Of a stretch of 64,000 nt of DNA, positions 36,110 through 48,590 are shown piece after piece. The stretch is taken from NCBI RefSeq assembly GCF_019393635.1, contig NC_057861.1, positions 545,510,711 to 545,574,710 on the forward strand, written 5' to 3'. Position 1 is the first letter of the stretch; every line of letters begins with the position of its first letter. A model generated the notes under the pieces. That model ran no database searches. It worked only from the letters and a program-made list of their open reading frames with translations, and had not been told where the DNA came from. The position numbers were made by a program, and so were the translations under genes. This stretch comes from Dromiciops gliroides (lineage: Eukaryota > Chordata > Mammalia > Microbiotheria > Microbiotheriidae).

Positions 36110-39100
36110 ACTTTATATAAAATATTCTTCTATTTATTCACTATTTTGTGCAAGTCTATGTTTTTTCTAAGATCATTGTGCTCATCATTTCTTATAACAC
36201 AATAGTATTCCATCACAATCATATACCACAACTTGTTCAGCCATTCCCCAATCAATGGGTGTCCCTGTATTTTCCAGTTCTTTGCCACCACAAAGAACTG
36301 ATATAAATATTTTGGAATGTATAGGTTCTTCTCCTTTTCCCCTAATAATTTTTGGAAATAGTCCTATTAGTGATATTTCTGGATCAAAGGGTACAGGCAG
36401 GTTAATAACTCTTCGGGTATCAACCCTGTTTGCTGTGTGAAGTACTTATGATGAAAAATGTGATCCATCTCCAGAGAAAGAACTGATAGTGTCTGAATAC
36501 AGATCTAAAAAAACTTTTTCAAACTTTATTTTTCTTGTTTTGGTTTTTTTTTTTGGCCTTTTTTCACAACACAATTAATATGGAAATATATTTTGCATGA
36601 CTGCACATGTTTAACCTATATCAAGGTGCTTGCCTTCTCAATGATGGAGGGGAGGGAAGGAAGGAAGGGACAGAATTTGGAACTCAATTTTTTTTAAAAA
36701 AGAATGTTTAAAATTGTTTTTACATGTAATTGGGGAAAAACAAAATATTATATTAAAAAACAGTTGTTACTGTACACAATGATCTCCTGGTTCTTCTTAC
36801 TTCTCTTTACATCAGTTCATATAGCTCTTGTCATGTTTTTCTGAAACCATCTCCCTCATCATCTATCACAATCATATGCCACAACTTGTTCAGCCATTCC
36901 TCAACTGATGAGCATCTCTTTGATGCCCAATTCTTTACAACCACAAAAAGAACCACTATAAGTATTTATGTACATATAGGTCCTTTCCCTTTTTCTTTGA
37001 TCTTTTTGAGATAAAGACCTAGTGGAGATATGTCTGGGTCAAAAGGTGTACACAATTTTATAGCCCTTTGGGATTAGTTCCAAATTATGCACCAGAGTGG
37101 TTGGACCAATTCACTAGTCCACCAATAATTCATTGTATACTTTTTTTTCCTTCATTCCCTCCAGTATTTGTCATTTCTGACAGGTGTGAGGGGCACTTTG
37201 GAGTTGTTGTTTTTTTAAATTTCTCTAATGAATAGTGATTTAGAGTATTTTTCATGAGTATAGACAGCTTTGATTTCTTTTTTCTGAAAACTGCCTATTT
37301 ATATCACTTGATCATTTATCAATTGAGGAATGGCTCTTATTTTTATAAATGACTTAGTTCTATACTTATTTAAGGAATGAGGCCTTTTCTCATAAAAACT
37401 TGCTGTAAAAGTTTTTGATATTAGTTCCTTGTCTACGATAACTTTTAGCAAAACGTAGTTTCCCTGATTATCTCTCTTTTTAAATAATAAAATCATTTTA
37501 TTATTTTCCAGTTACATGTAAAGGTAGTTTTTGACATTTGTTTTCATAAAATTGTTAGTCCCGACTTTTTCTCCCTCCCTCCCTTCCCTCCCCCCTCCCC
37601 AAGACAGCAAGCAATCTGATACAGGTTATATATGTACAATACATTAAACATATTTTTACATTAGTCATGTTGTGAAAGAAGAATCAGAACAAAAGGGAAA
37701 AACCTCAAAAAAAAGTAGAAGTAGTATGGTTCAATCTGCATTGAGAATCCACAATTCTTTTTTCTGGATGTGGAGAACATTTTCCATCATGAGTTGTCTT
37801 GGATCATTGTATTGCTGAGAAGAGTTAAGTATAACACAGTTGATCATCACACAATGTTTCTGTTTCTGTGTACAATGTTTTCCTGGTCTGCTCATTTTAC
37901 TTAGCATCAGTCCACTTAGGTCTTTCCAGGTTTTCCTGAACTCATTATCTCTCTTAATTAGGTCTATTTTTGCTTTTACTTTGTCTGAGATCATGATTGC
38001 TACCCCTGATTTTTTTTAGTCTAGCTAAAGCATATTAGATTCCACTCTAGCACTTTATCTTAATTCTGCGTGTGTTTTTCTGTTTCAAGTGCGTCTTTTA
38101 TAAACAACATTGGATTCTATTTTCTAATCCATTCTGATATCCATTTTCTTTAACATGGTTGCCACTAAATCTTGAATAATACTGACTATGGCTCCACGAT
38201 ATTTGAATTGCTTTTTTCTGACTGCTTGAAGTATTTTTTTTTTCTTTGACCTGGGAGGTCTGAAATTTAGCTATGGTTTTCCTGAGAGTTTTCATTTTTT
38301 AAATGGAAGTGATTTTACCCTATGGATCTAAGATGTTGAGGAAGTTTTCTATGATAATTTCTTGAAATATGATGTCTAGCCTTTTTCTTTGATCATGATT
38401 TTCAGATAGTCTAATAATTCTTTTTTTATTTTTTAATTTTTAAATTTTTTTTTAGTGAGGCAACTGGGGTTAAGTGACTTGCTGAGGGTCACACAGCTAG
38501 TAAGTGTTAAGTGTCTGAGACCGGATTCGAACTCAGGTACTCCTGAATCCAAGGCTGGTGCTTTATCCACTGCGCCACCTAGCCGCCCTTTGTCTAATAA
38601 TTCTTAAATTTTCTCTTCTTAATAAATTTTCTAGGTCAGTTGTTTTTCCTGTGAGGTATTTCACATTTCCTTCTATTTTTCATTATTTTGACTTTATTGT
38701 TTCTTGATATTTCCTGAAGTTATTACCTTCCATTTGTTCAATTTTAATTTTTAAGGTATTATTTTCTTTAGTGAGCTTTTGTACCTCTTTCTATTTGGCC
38801 AATTCTGCTTTTTAAAGGATTATTTTCTTTAGGAAATTTTTTTACCTCCTTTTCCATTTGGCCTATTCTGCTTTGTTATTTTTTTTCAATAATTTTTTGT
38901 GCCAAATTTGCCAATTTTGTTTGTTAAGGCATTATTTTCTTCAGTATTTTTGTCTCTCCCCCCACTTTTAAAACCAAGCTGCTAATTATCTTTTAATAAT
39001 TTTATGGTATCATTTTCATTTTTTCCCCCAATTTTTCCTCTACCACTCATACATTTTCTTGAACTATTCTGGGAATTCTTATTTGGTTTCGATTCGATTA

Positions 39101-39180
39101 GCATTTTTCTTTGAGGCTTTGTTTTTTTGTTTTGTTTCTACATTGTTGTCTTCTGTGCTTATGGTCTTGGTTTTCCTTCC
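36110..39180 (-). mobile_element. Mosaic of antisense L1 segments
   Basis: Antisense ORF2 end (CAACTTGTTCAGCCATTCCCCAATC near 36230), a short sense L1 3' end (36420-36770), again antisense ORF2 (36780-37480), an antisense 3' UTR (CCCTCCCTCCCTTCCCTCCC near 37572) and degraded ORF1-type sequence (38040-39170). At least three insertions are involved. All frames are broken. Confidence 0.6.
38430..38588 (-). mobile_element. tRNA-derived SINE in L1
   Basis: Antisense copy with direct repeat GTCTAATAATTCTT on both sides. Confidence 0.88.
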
Positions 39181-39374
39181 CACCTTAGTAACCATGAGGT
39201 GAGGCCAGTTAGGATCCTAGCTCATTTACCTTGCTAGATGAGAGGAAAAAACCCAAAGCCTTTGAGATGAGAAGCAAACAATTTATTGGCCAGAAGTACC
39301 AACAAAGAGATATCATCCATATTGTTTTGAGCTGGGCTATGGCTCAGTATTTGTATTTTGGGGACAAGAGGCAC

Positions 39375-39640
39375 CATCTCCACAAGGCAGCTAGGTGATA
39401 CAGTGGATGGAGTGTTGTACTTGGAATGAGAAAGACCTGAGTTCTCATCTGGTCTTAGACATTTGCTCTCTATCTAACTCTGGCCAAATCATTTAATCTC
39501 CATTTCATCATCATAATGCAGGGATAAAAATACCTGTAGTATACATCTATGCAGGGTTGTTAAGCTCAAATGAGATTATGTTTGAACAATGTATAAACCT
39601 CCGTCATTATTATTATTTATTCATGAAAGAAATACTCTGT
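39375..39640 (+). repeat. MIR-type SINE, sense
   Basis: Starts CAAGGCAGCTAGGTGATACAG and continues through CATCATAATGCAGGGATAAAAATACC. Degraded. Sequence from here to 40300 holds the possible 3' UTR of the ACSM5-like gene and one further MIR-like patch near 39655-39760. Confidence 0.55.
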
Positions 39641-39923
39641 CAAGTGTAAATCACAAACTTTCTAGGCCTCAGTTTCCTCAACTGTAAAATAAATGGTTTT
39701 ACTAGATGACTTCTGAGGTATCTTCCAAGTTTTAAAATTTATAGTCTATGATCACTATTGTTGTTGTAAGAGAACACTGAACTGGAAGTAAGGAAACCTA
39801 GGTTTGAATCCTGTTGATGTCATTTATTATTTAGGGAGTTTGGGGCAAGTAACTCAATCTAGAGTTATAACTAGCACAATGAGAATAGGACTTTCTCATA
39901 GGGTGCCGACATAATAAAGGTGC

Positions 39924-39929
39924 TTTATT
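39924..39929 (-). promoter_or_regulatory. Possible polyadenylation signal of the ACSM5-like gene
   Basis: An AATAAA on the minus strand about 690 bp beyond the stop codon. It is the nearest canonical hexamer I noticed downstream. No transcript evidence is available, and such hexamers occur by chance in AT-rich sequence. Confidence 0.25.
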
Positions 39930-40306
39930 TTTAAGGAAGGATGGAGGATATTTTCTCTCATGATGACAGTTATATTTGAAGGATGCCTCAAAATCCTCCA
40001 TTGGGCCCATCATGTGATGCAACTGCTTTGAGTTTCCCACTTCCATTGCCTTGACACTCCTCTGCTGGGCCCCAGCTGACCTCCCTACTATCCTCAACTG
40101 GGCTAACTTGGACTGGTTGGGGTGCTTCCCCCTTTCTTGTGATTATTCTAACAATTGGACTGCCATCTTGGTGATCAACTTGTGCACCCCACCTCCCAGC
40201 CAACCCCACTCCTCAGCTTGCCACAAATTAATGTTCTAGTTATATTTCTGACTTCAGCTCTTGGAGTCTGTTTCCTTCACTGTAAAATGGGAATAAACAT
40301 CTTTTT

Positions 40307-40309
<3 letters not shown>

Positions 40310-40348
<39 letters not shown>
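40310..40348. repeat. (TA)n microsatellite
   Basis: Thirty-nine bases of pure TA about 270 bp beyond the ACSM5 stop codon, possibly inside its 3' UTR. Confidence 0.95.
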
Positions 40349-40351
<3 letters not shown>

Positions 40352-40618
40352 GGTTATTGTGACTAAAGCAATTTATAAAACCTAGAACACCACATAAATG
40401 TGAGCTATTATTATTTAGAGCTGCTATTTTGGACACAATGCACATCCGGGCTATTCAAAGGGCCCCATCCTAAGAGGATTCTTTGAATCATGATCCTGGG
40501 TAGGCTCATCATTTCACAGGACTCTGGGATATTCTTCTGGGAAAGTTGAGGAGAAGATCAATCCAAAGCCTTCACAAGGAATGATGATAGGCCAATTAGG
40601 AACTTCTCCCAGTCCATG

Positions 40619-40702
40619 TTAATTCCCCCACTCTTTCTTTCTTAATTTGCTCCTTTGAATCTTCCCACTGACTGTCTTTGGCAGCTCCTGGACAAATTCC
40701 AC
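40619..40702 (-). CDS. ACSM5: ACSM5 exon 14 (terminal; A10 lysine and stop)
   Basis: 27 codons plus TAA. It encodes VEFVQELPKTVSGKIQRSKL and then RKKEWGN. The lysine in SGK is the A10 catalytic residue required for adenylation. The acceptor is ACCTAATTAG|GTGGAA written on the minus strand as TTAATTAG|GTGGAA. The length and C-terminus fit the family's last coding exon. Confidence 0.88.
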   Translation of the reverse strand: MEFVQELPKTVSGKIQRSKLRKKEWGN

Positions 40703-41039
40703 CTAATTAAAAAGAAAAATATTCTCCATAAATACATAGGTGAAAAATTCTAGTTTCCTTGTTCTCAATGGACTCAATATTGTGCTTGGGAGGAAAAGAG
40801 ACAGGCAGTAACTGAAAGCAAGGTGTTGGGGAACAACATGACTGATACAATTTCAACATTGTGCATTCATTTGAATGCAATAGAGATTGTTTCATTTTTT
40901 TGTACTTGACTACCCAGAACCTAGCACAGTGCCTGACATACACTTAAATACTCATTGATTGTGTTAAAGCATTCTGATGCTGGTAAGTTACAAAGAGATC
41001 ATCTGGCTACACCTTATATTGATGGGAGCATGTCAAAGA

Positions 41040-41400
41040 GGTGAGCATTTTTAGTATCAAAGGATCACAGAATTTGAACATTGGAAAGGATATCATAGGC
41101 CACCTAGTCCAACCCATATCTGAAAGGAATCCCTACTCTGCCATATCTAATCCCCACTACCCCTGCTTAAAGCTCTCCAAGAAGGGGGAACCCTACTCCT
41201 GAAGGGAACTCACTCCAGTTTTGGACAATTTTTCTAACACTGGTCATAAATTGGCTTATTTGCAACTAGCACCCACTCCTGGTTCTCTGTGGGCTTTGAT
41301 GATGTTAATCATCCTCTTCTTGATACTTCTCTCTACATTTTCAGGACACTAGTCTCTCTTCCCTCTCCTCTCACCTAAAAAAAATCTGCCACATCTGTTT
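41040..41400. repeat. Old LINE-like repeat in ACSM5 intron 13
   Basis: GGAAAGGATATCATAGGCCA and CTCCAAGAAGGGGGAACCC resemble sequence at 16040-16440 and 48590-48900. CR1/L3-related by my reading, but not certain. Confidence 0.35.
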
Positions 41401-41441
41401 TCTTTACTGAATCACACCTGATAACCATGGGTTTACAAATA

Positions 41442-41607
41442 TTAGCCTCATTAGCACCATCAGAGTCAATGGAACATACCAAAAAGCCTCAGTCTATAGG
41501 AATCCTTTTAAACCTTTCTGAGCCACTAAATAATGAACAGAATATAGGTCAGTCCTCTGAGGAAACTGAGCTCTATATCTTCAGGGTGTTCTGAGTGCCT
41601 GGTTCAT
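41442..41607 (+). repeat. Intragenic duplicated segment, copy A
   Basis: 166 bp, ungapped match to 53123-53288 with five mismatches (97%). Both copies start at TTAGCCTCATTAGCA and end at GGTTCAT followed by a CT repeat. It lies in ACSM5 intron 13. Confidence 0.9.
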
Positions 41608-41814
41608 CCTCTCTCTCTCTCTCTCCTCTCATTTCCCATAGCCAATCTGTTGCCAAGGCCTGCCAATATATACTTTATAACATCTCTTTTATCTTGTATG
41701 CATTTTCTTTTCTCCTCTGATACTGCCATTACCCTGGTGCAGGCCCTCATCATCTCATGCCTAGACTATTACAATAGGCTCTTGGTTGGTGTCTTTGCCA
41801 CAAGCCTCTTCCCA

Positions 41815-43700
41815 CTCTGAGTTTCCAGAACTGTAAAATAGGAATCTTAATAGTATCTATCTCCCTGGGTTGTTGTGAGGGTCAATTATGATAGTATTTG
41901 TAAACCCCTTAGTACAGTGCCTGGGACATAGTAAGCACTTAATAAATACTTGTTGCCTTCCTCTTTGTTACCTCAAACCATACCTCCATCTATAATGTTA
42001 ATATGGCATATTCTGTTCTTGATGAAGCTTTGGTGGTTCCTTAAAGTCATGTTTTCCCTTCTAGATATTCACCAACCATTTCTTTAATGATTGATTCTAG
42101 AAATTTCCCAGAAACCAGAGTTGAATTCACTGATCTAGAGCTTGTTGTCTCTATTTTCCAGGCTATATGTTTCATATCAAGAAATTCTGGCATCAGTCAG
42201 TTTACAGATTGGGGGAGTATAAGCTTAAATTCTGGGCAAAGAGGTCCCACAGCCTCTACCCCCTCTAACCGACTAATCTCAAAATCATCCATTCCACCAT
42301 TATGATATAAGAAGAAACATTAGAGGGTACTAGAAAGAGCTTGGGGCCTGGGAGTCAGAAGATTTGAGCTCTAGACCTGATTCTGACTCTCTTTAGGACT
42401 TAGTTTTATAAGAAATGTAATGCTTCAAAGGGAGGAGTGTGCCAGATCAAATACAGGAAGATCTGGGTTCAAATCTTGCCCAGGATTGTGTGTGATTATG
42501 GCAAAATCTTAGTAAAGTGGAAATGCTGGAGTTGGAGTCTGGGAACTTCAGCTGAAATCCTAGCTCATTTATTCCATAAGCTGCTTGACTTTTGCCAAGT
42601 TGTTTAACCTTTTGGTAAAAAGGTCCTTATCTGTAAAATAAGGGGGTTAGACAAAATGGCTCGGAAGGCCCCTTCCAGGTCTAAATTGATGAACCTAGGA
42701 AGTTACTACTCTCAGCTTCAGTTTTCTCATCTATAAAATGATGCTAGTAATATCTAAGCTCACAGAGTCGTTGTGAGCATCAAATGGGATAACATGTGCC
42801 CCTTTTGTAAATGTTAAGCAGCTGGATAAATGGCAGTTAATATTTTGTCACTTGTAAAATTAGAGGTCATTATCCCTCTTCTACCTATCTCCCAGGGTGA
42901 TTGTGGGGTTTAAAGGAGATGATGAAAGTGCTTTGTGAAAACAAATATAGCAACCTATGTGGGTGGCTTTTGTTATTATGCTGGGTAACACGCTAGAGAT
43001 GGCTGGCTAATCAATGTTAAGTAACTGTCACCATAGCATTGGGCAGTGGTTTAACATAAGGAACAACATAGACTTGACATTTCATCAGAGTAGGAGACTC
43101 CCAGTGTGGAAACCCCTTCTGCCACTGCAGATTTGCAGGCAACTAACTCTCCTATAACTTATTGTCTTGGAGATTTGGGGGATGGCACTGATAGGTTAAG
43201 TGACTTGTCCTTGGAAGTGCAGTGTCAGTATTAGAGGAAAGATTTGAACCCAGGGCTTCCTGACTTCCTGGCTTTCTATTCACTGCCAGATTATGTCTCT
43301 TTTTGGGCAGTACTGAAAAATCACAAACCTACATTCACAATCCTCATGGACCTTGGAAAGCAGATTTGCTTCTTCTGAGGAGTCCCACTGTACAAGGGAG
43401 TAGCCAAGTAGAGCCAGCATAAATTATCATTGATTATATTTATGGCCAGCTAGATCACAGTTGTTAGAATGCTGGGCTTGGAGTTAGGAAGACTCATTTT
43501 TGTGAGTTCAAATCCATCCTCAGACATTTCCTAGCTTTGTGACCCTGAGTGAGTCACTTAACCCTGTTTGACTCAATTTCCTCATCTATAAAGTGAGCTG
43601 GAGAAAGAAAAGGCAAACCACTCTGGTATCTTTGCCAAGAAACCCCCAAATTGGATCATCTAGAGTCATATATGATTGAAATGACTCTCTCCACAACATA
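41815..43700 (+). repeat. MIR-type and composite SINEs in ACSM5 intron 13
   Basis: Sense copies near 41815-41960, 42320-42500, 42510-42860 and 42880-42970, and a sense composite SINE at about 43440-43700 (GGCCAGCTAGATCACAGTTG to TATGATTGAAATGACTC). Confidence 0.5.
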
Positions 43701-44118
43701 TTTCTGTATTTCATCTGGCCATGAATTTGCCTTGTGACAGTTCACATCTATTTTGTTACAATTCTGTGTTTGTCTTGAAAGCATATTGTTATTTACATTT
43801 AAATGTTTATTTCTTGTCTCCCTATATAAATTGTTGGCTTTGAGAGCAAGTACTGCTATCTATTTCTTTGAGAAGGCCTAGTTCTCAATAAACATGGTGC
43901 CACGTTTATTGTTTTTGCTGATAAGTATTATCTTTGCTTGGATTTGGTCAGAGAGGGGGTTTTCTGTTTTCTTCCCCTTTTCTTTCCCCTCCCCTTCTCT
44001 TTCTCTTTCCCATAAAAAAAATCCCTCACTTTTTCATTAGCTGTTGGGGTAGGTAAGCCTTGCCTCTAACCAACTCCCCTTCCTCAACCTCCAAAAACTA
44101 GTTCTCCATGACACTCAC

Positions 44119-44238
44119 CTTCCTGGGGTACTTGTACGGTGCTGTCAACCTTTTGACATGCTCTTGGATTTCTCGAGTCAGTTCCCCTGGGTCTTGGTTG
44201 ATAAAATCTGGTTTCAAAACTACAAAAGCTTTTACCAC
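44119..44238 (-). CDS. ACSM5: ACSM5 exon 13
   Basis: 120 bp, 40 codons, phase 0 at both ends. It encodes [20 protein letters not shown], then [20 protein letters not shown], part of the mobile C-terminal domain. The acceptor is CCATACAG|GTGG and the donor is AAG|GTGAGT. Confidence 0.89.
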
Positions 44239-45237
44239 CTGTATGGGGAAATTCATAAGGTCACCACTTATTTCACCAAGAAAATGAAACCTGTGATCTT
44301 TGCCCCTTCAGTCAGCCTTTTAAAAATGTCCAAATAATCTCCAGACCATGTAGAAAGATCTTTCCCATCCCTTTGCCTCATCCCATCCTGTTCACCCTTA
44401 GCATGATGAATAGAACCAATATTCTATTCTGTTTGAGCCTATATTGATGGAGTCAGTGGCTGCTTATGAGTAAGACTTGAAAGATATTGGAAGACCCCCT
44501 TGTTGCCATATCTCTCCACTTTTTTTTTGGGGGGGTGCAATTAATGCTTAAGAATTCTCTATTGGAGTCCCCACATCTCTGTTAAGATACATATACCTCT
44601 GGGAGGGAAACACACTGAGTCATAGCATTAGTCAAAAGACCTCAGAGCTAGATTAGTTTCAAATGAGATAATTAGCTAAAGGGGATTATGGGGCACCAGT
44701 TGGAAGATAAAACTTTCTGGGGGTTATTGGGCAACCAGAGTACAACAGAACTCTCTTCCTAGTGCTCAGTCTTCTGTGGATACATTTCTTTCCTCTTTCT
44801 CAGAGTTCTTGCTCTCTTAACAATCATCTCTGAAAGCTTTTCCTCATATAATGAAATAATTCACACTAAAGGGTGAATAACTGTATTGGCATTCACTTAC
44901 AGGCTTCATTCCCTTTACTCCCTGCTATTCTCCATGAAAAGTCACACTTGTATTCCTTTAGAATATGAGCTCCTAGAAAGTTTTTAACTCTCTTATATCC
45001 CTAGTGCCTAGCATGGTGCCTATCACATGGGAATCTTTATTAAATGCTTATTGACTGACTGACTATACATAACCCAATTCATGTTAACTCCTCCATGAAG
45101 CTTTCCACAGTTCCCCCAGTCAATTATGAATGTTTTCTATTCAATCTCACAGCCCTTTGTGTGTATCTTATTTATTAACTTATGTATAATTCTGTTTGTA
45201 TAGCATATGCTTCATATCCCCTTACTAGACTGTAATC

Positions 45238-45376
45238 TTTTTTTTTCTGGGCAATGAGGGTTAAGTGACTTGCCCAGGGTCACATAGGCTAGTGTCAAGT
45301 GTCTGAGGCTGGATTTGAACTCAGGTCCTTCTGAATCTGGGGCTGGTGCTTTATCCACTGCTCCACCTAGCTGCCC
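45238..45376 (-). mobile_element. tRNA-derived SINE in ACSM5 intron 12
   Basis: Antisense to the plus strand, so in transcript sense. Direct repeat ACTAGACTGTAATCTT on both sides. It lacks a short internal piece (CACATAGGCTAGTGTCAAG). Confidence 0.88.
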
Positions 45377-46019
45377 CACTAGACTGTAATCTTAATGAAG
45401 ACAGGGATTGTCTTATCTAAGTTTTCCAGTGTTAAACTGGCCCATCGCAGAAAGTAGGTATTAAATAAATATATTTTGAATTGAATTGAAAGTGCCAGGA
45501 ATTTAATGTTACTTTTATTATTTTTTTTGGCTTTAAAACTACATTTTAAATGAGCATTGGTAGAGAGGTTAAGCTGACATATTATCTATCAAAATAAGCT
45601 GCAAATTGATAAGGAACTTTAAGGTAAAGGGCTAAATTATTCAAAATACTAGAGAAGTATTTTTTTACATCTTTGGTTTTAAGGAAAATTCATAATCATA
45701 AGTTAAAGGAGGCCACAAAAATGTTGATTACATAAATGCCTTTTGCATAATCATTGTAAGAAACATAGAAAAGGGGTTTTTTTTGGGGGGGGAGAGGTAT
45801 TTGCTTTTGAAACTTGGATACTAAAAAGGGCAGATTTCATACAAAGGAAAGAACCTCTAATGATGGAATTTCAGATACTGACACTCTAGAGATTTGGGAT
45901 TGGAGCAGAGGTATTTAGGGACAAGTAGAGATCTTGATGCATTATTTGACACAAGCAATTCATATATTCTACCTATGGAAGTCCCTGATGAAGACTCAGT
46001 CTGGAACATGCCATATTAC

Positions 46020-46119
46020 CTCCCCCCTGATGGGGTCTGGACTGCTGACCACAGCTGACTCGACAATAGCAGGATGTTCTGACAGGGCACTTTCCACTTC
46101 AAAGGGTCCAATCCGGTAA
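46020..46119 (-). CDS. ACSM5: ACSM5 exon 12 (A8 motif)
   Basis: 100 bp. It encodes [20 protein letters not shown], then [13 protein letters not shown]. The codon split across the exon 11/12 junction is AG|T, serine, where most ANL enzymes have the A8 glycine. The acceptor is CCTCTTCCAG|TTACC and the donor is GAG|GTAATA. Confidence 0.88.
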
Positions 46120-46237
46120 CTGGAAGAGGAAAATGGACCTTTTAAACTGACACTGTCCAAATGTTCTACCCACAGCCCATTATCATACCTAAAATCCAGA
46201 GACCCAGGAAATGAAAAATACCAACCAACATCTTTAC

Positions 46238-46365
46238 CTTGAAGAATTGATCACATCATCAGCTCTTCCCTTAAACCAGAAGTAACCATCTTCATCCATA
46301 TGGGCACGGTCCCCAGTGATGTAAAAGTCCCCTCGTTTGCAAGACACTGTTTTCTCAGCATTGCC
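46238..46365 (-). CDS. ACSM5: ACSM5 exon 11 (A7 motif and hinge)
   Basis: 128 bp. It encodes [20 protein letters not shown] and then [25 protein letters not shown] is motif A7, whose Asp binds the ribose hydroxyls. GRADD carries the hinge Asp about which the C-terminal lid rotates between adenylation and thioesterification. The exon ends in AG, two bases of the next codon, at donor TCAAG|GTAAAG. Confidence 0.88.
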
Positions 46366-46990
46366 CTGATCATACATAATGAAAATTCAAGAAAGGACAT
46401 CCTTGGCATATTTTTTGTGCTGTCATGATTAGTTCTATATAGGTTAGTGTTCAATTAAGTTTGAGCAGGACAGTTGTCCCTCTATGCTGGTTATCTGCTT
46501 GTTTTAATAATTAACAAAGGGTAACCAAGACCTAGAATTGAAATTGCTGCTGTGTGAATATCTAGTCCCACAATAAGAGATACTTAGTAGGGGATAGTTA
46601 TCCCTTGAAACCAGAGCATCATAAAATAGAATGAGCTTTGAGAGATCATTTAGTCTAGCCCTATGTCTCTAGCATGTATGGTTTGTCTTTTCAAGGGAGG
46701 AAGTCTGGTACAATGGAAATCAGAAGTTGATATTGAACTCAGAGAATCTGGATTCAAATCTCACCTCTGTCTCTTATTATCTGAGTAATCTTGGTCAAGT
46801 CACATAACTTCTCTGGCATTCAGTTTCTTTATTTGTAAAATGAAGGAGTTGGACTAGGTGATCCTATGTGAATTAGTGAATCCTATAGGGAAGGGGGTAG
46901 TCTCTTTAAGCTATAAATCTAAAATCTCCCCAAAGAATTCTGGGGTCAAACAGAGCAATTCCAGCTCCTTTGAGCATGTACACATAATTC

Positions 46991-47147
46991 TTTTTTGGGG
47001 GTGTGGGGTGTGGGTGGGGCAATGAGGGTTAAGTGACTTGCCCAGGGTCACACAGCTAGTAAGTGTCAAGTGTCTGAGGCCGGATTTGAACTCAGGTCTT
47101 CCTGAATCCAGGGCTGGTGCTTTATCCACTGCACCACCTAGATGCCC
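46991..47147 (-). mobile_element. tRNA-derived SINE in ACSM5 intron 10
   Basis: Transcript-sense copy with direct repeat CATGTACACATAATTC on both sides. MIR-type sense copy just to the left, at about 46690-46870. Confidence 0.9.
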
Positions 47148-47219
47148 CCATGTACACATAATTCATAAAAATGTAATCCTATATTATCAGTTCTAAAAAA
47201 AAAAATTCAAAATGTAAAC

Positions 47220-47990
47220 AACCTTGTGAAAAATCACTCTAAATGGTTTCATTTCAAATGCAGCAAACTTGGTGAAGAATAATAAAAGATAGGAATGGTC
47301 AATGTCAGAAGGGTTGTGGGAAACAAGCACACTACTGTGGTCCAATCATTCTAGAAAGCAATTGAAATTATACCCCAAATGGCTAAAATGGCCATAACCT
47401 TACACCCATAGATCACACTGCCAGGCATATACCCCAAGAAGGTCGAAAGAAGAGAGAAAGAAAGGTCCCACATTCACTAAAATATTCATCATAACACTTT
47501 TTTTTATAGTAGTAAAGAACTGGAAACAAAGTTACATGCCCATTGATTGGGAAATAACCAAACAAATTATGGCATATGAATGCAATGAAATATTATTGTG
47601 CAGTAAGAAATAATGAATATGAAAAATGCATAGATACATGGGAAGATTTATATGAACTGATGCAAAAGGGAAGCAATCAGAACTAGGAAACACAATGAAA
47701 ATGGAAAGAACAATTAAAAAAAAGAAAATGAACACTTTGTAATTATAATGATCAAACTTGGCCCTGAAGAGAAGAGGAGAAAAGGCACCTCCTTCCCTTT
47801 AAAGAGGTGGGGAAACTACTATGGATGTAGGTTATTTCATGTGTTGAGGTATTAGTTTTGCTAAACTACTTCCTCCCCCTTTTCCCCTTTGTTATGAAGG
47901 GTGACTCTTGGGGAAGGGGAGAGGGGAGGAATATATTTACATGAAGTTGTTTCAAAAGCAAAAGATGTAAATAAAGTTTTTTTGATTGCT
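47220..47990 (+). mobile_element. L1 3' end in ACSM5 intron 10
   Basis: TCCAATCATTCTAGAAAGCA, CATTGATTGGGAAATAACC and a 3' UTR (GGGGAAGGGGAGAGGGGAGG) show a diverged L1 3' end antisense to the gene. Confidence 0.65.
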
Positions 47991-48025
47991 CCTAACACTG
48001 CTTATTTATATACAAGTTTACTTAC

Positions 48026-48127
48026 CAAGTAGCCTGTGAAGAAAGAGATGGGCTGCTTTGGTTTGATCCTGACACCAATGTTACCCTCTTTTCCTGGAGG
48101 AAGGATGTTCCCTTCATCATCTACAAT
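48026..48127 (-). CDS. ACSM5: ACSM5 exon 10
   Basis: 102 bp, 34 codons, phase 0 at both ends. It encodes IVDDEGNILPPGKEGNIGVR and then IKPKQPISFFTGYL, the end of the large N-terminal domain. The acceptor is TTTACCCCAG and the donor is TTG|GTAAGT. Confidence 0.88.
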
Positions 48128-48329
48128 CTGGGGTAAAGAATGAGACACAAAGGCACCTAGTGGGCTTGGGAGAAACAGAAGCTCTAGCAGACGCAACACA
48201 GGAGCACCCAACATACAACCTGCTTTTAACAACAGCAACAACAATAACAACAACTTACATGTCTATTGTGTGTGATGGTTTACAAAGTGTTTTCTCTACA
48301 GCAGGGACATGCAAAACCAACTTTTTGTT

Positions 48330-48590
48330 CAGTCATTTCAATCATGTCTGACTCTTTGTCACCCTATTTGGAGTTTTCTTGGCAAAGGTACTTGGCAGAA
48401 GAGTGGTTTGCCATCTCTTTCTCCAGTTCATTTTACAGATGAAGACACTGAGGAAAAGAGGGTTAAGTGACTTGCCCAGGGTCATGCAACTAGTAAATGT
48501 CTGAGGTCACTTTTGAACTCGGGAAGATGAATCTTCCTGATTCCAGGCCTAGCACTCTATCCAATGTGCAACCTTGCTGCCCTGTGAAGC
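48330..48590 (-). repeat. Composite SINE in ACSM5 intron 9
   Basis: Contains CTTGGCAAAGGTACTTGGCA, TTCATTTTACAGATGAAGAC and CTCTATCCAATGTGCAACC. An old CR1/L3-like fragment follows at about 48600-48900. Confidence 0.6.
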
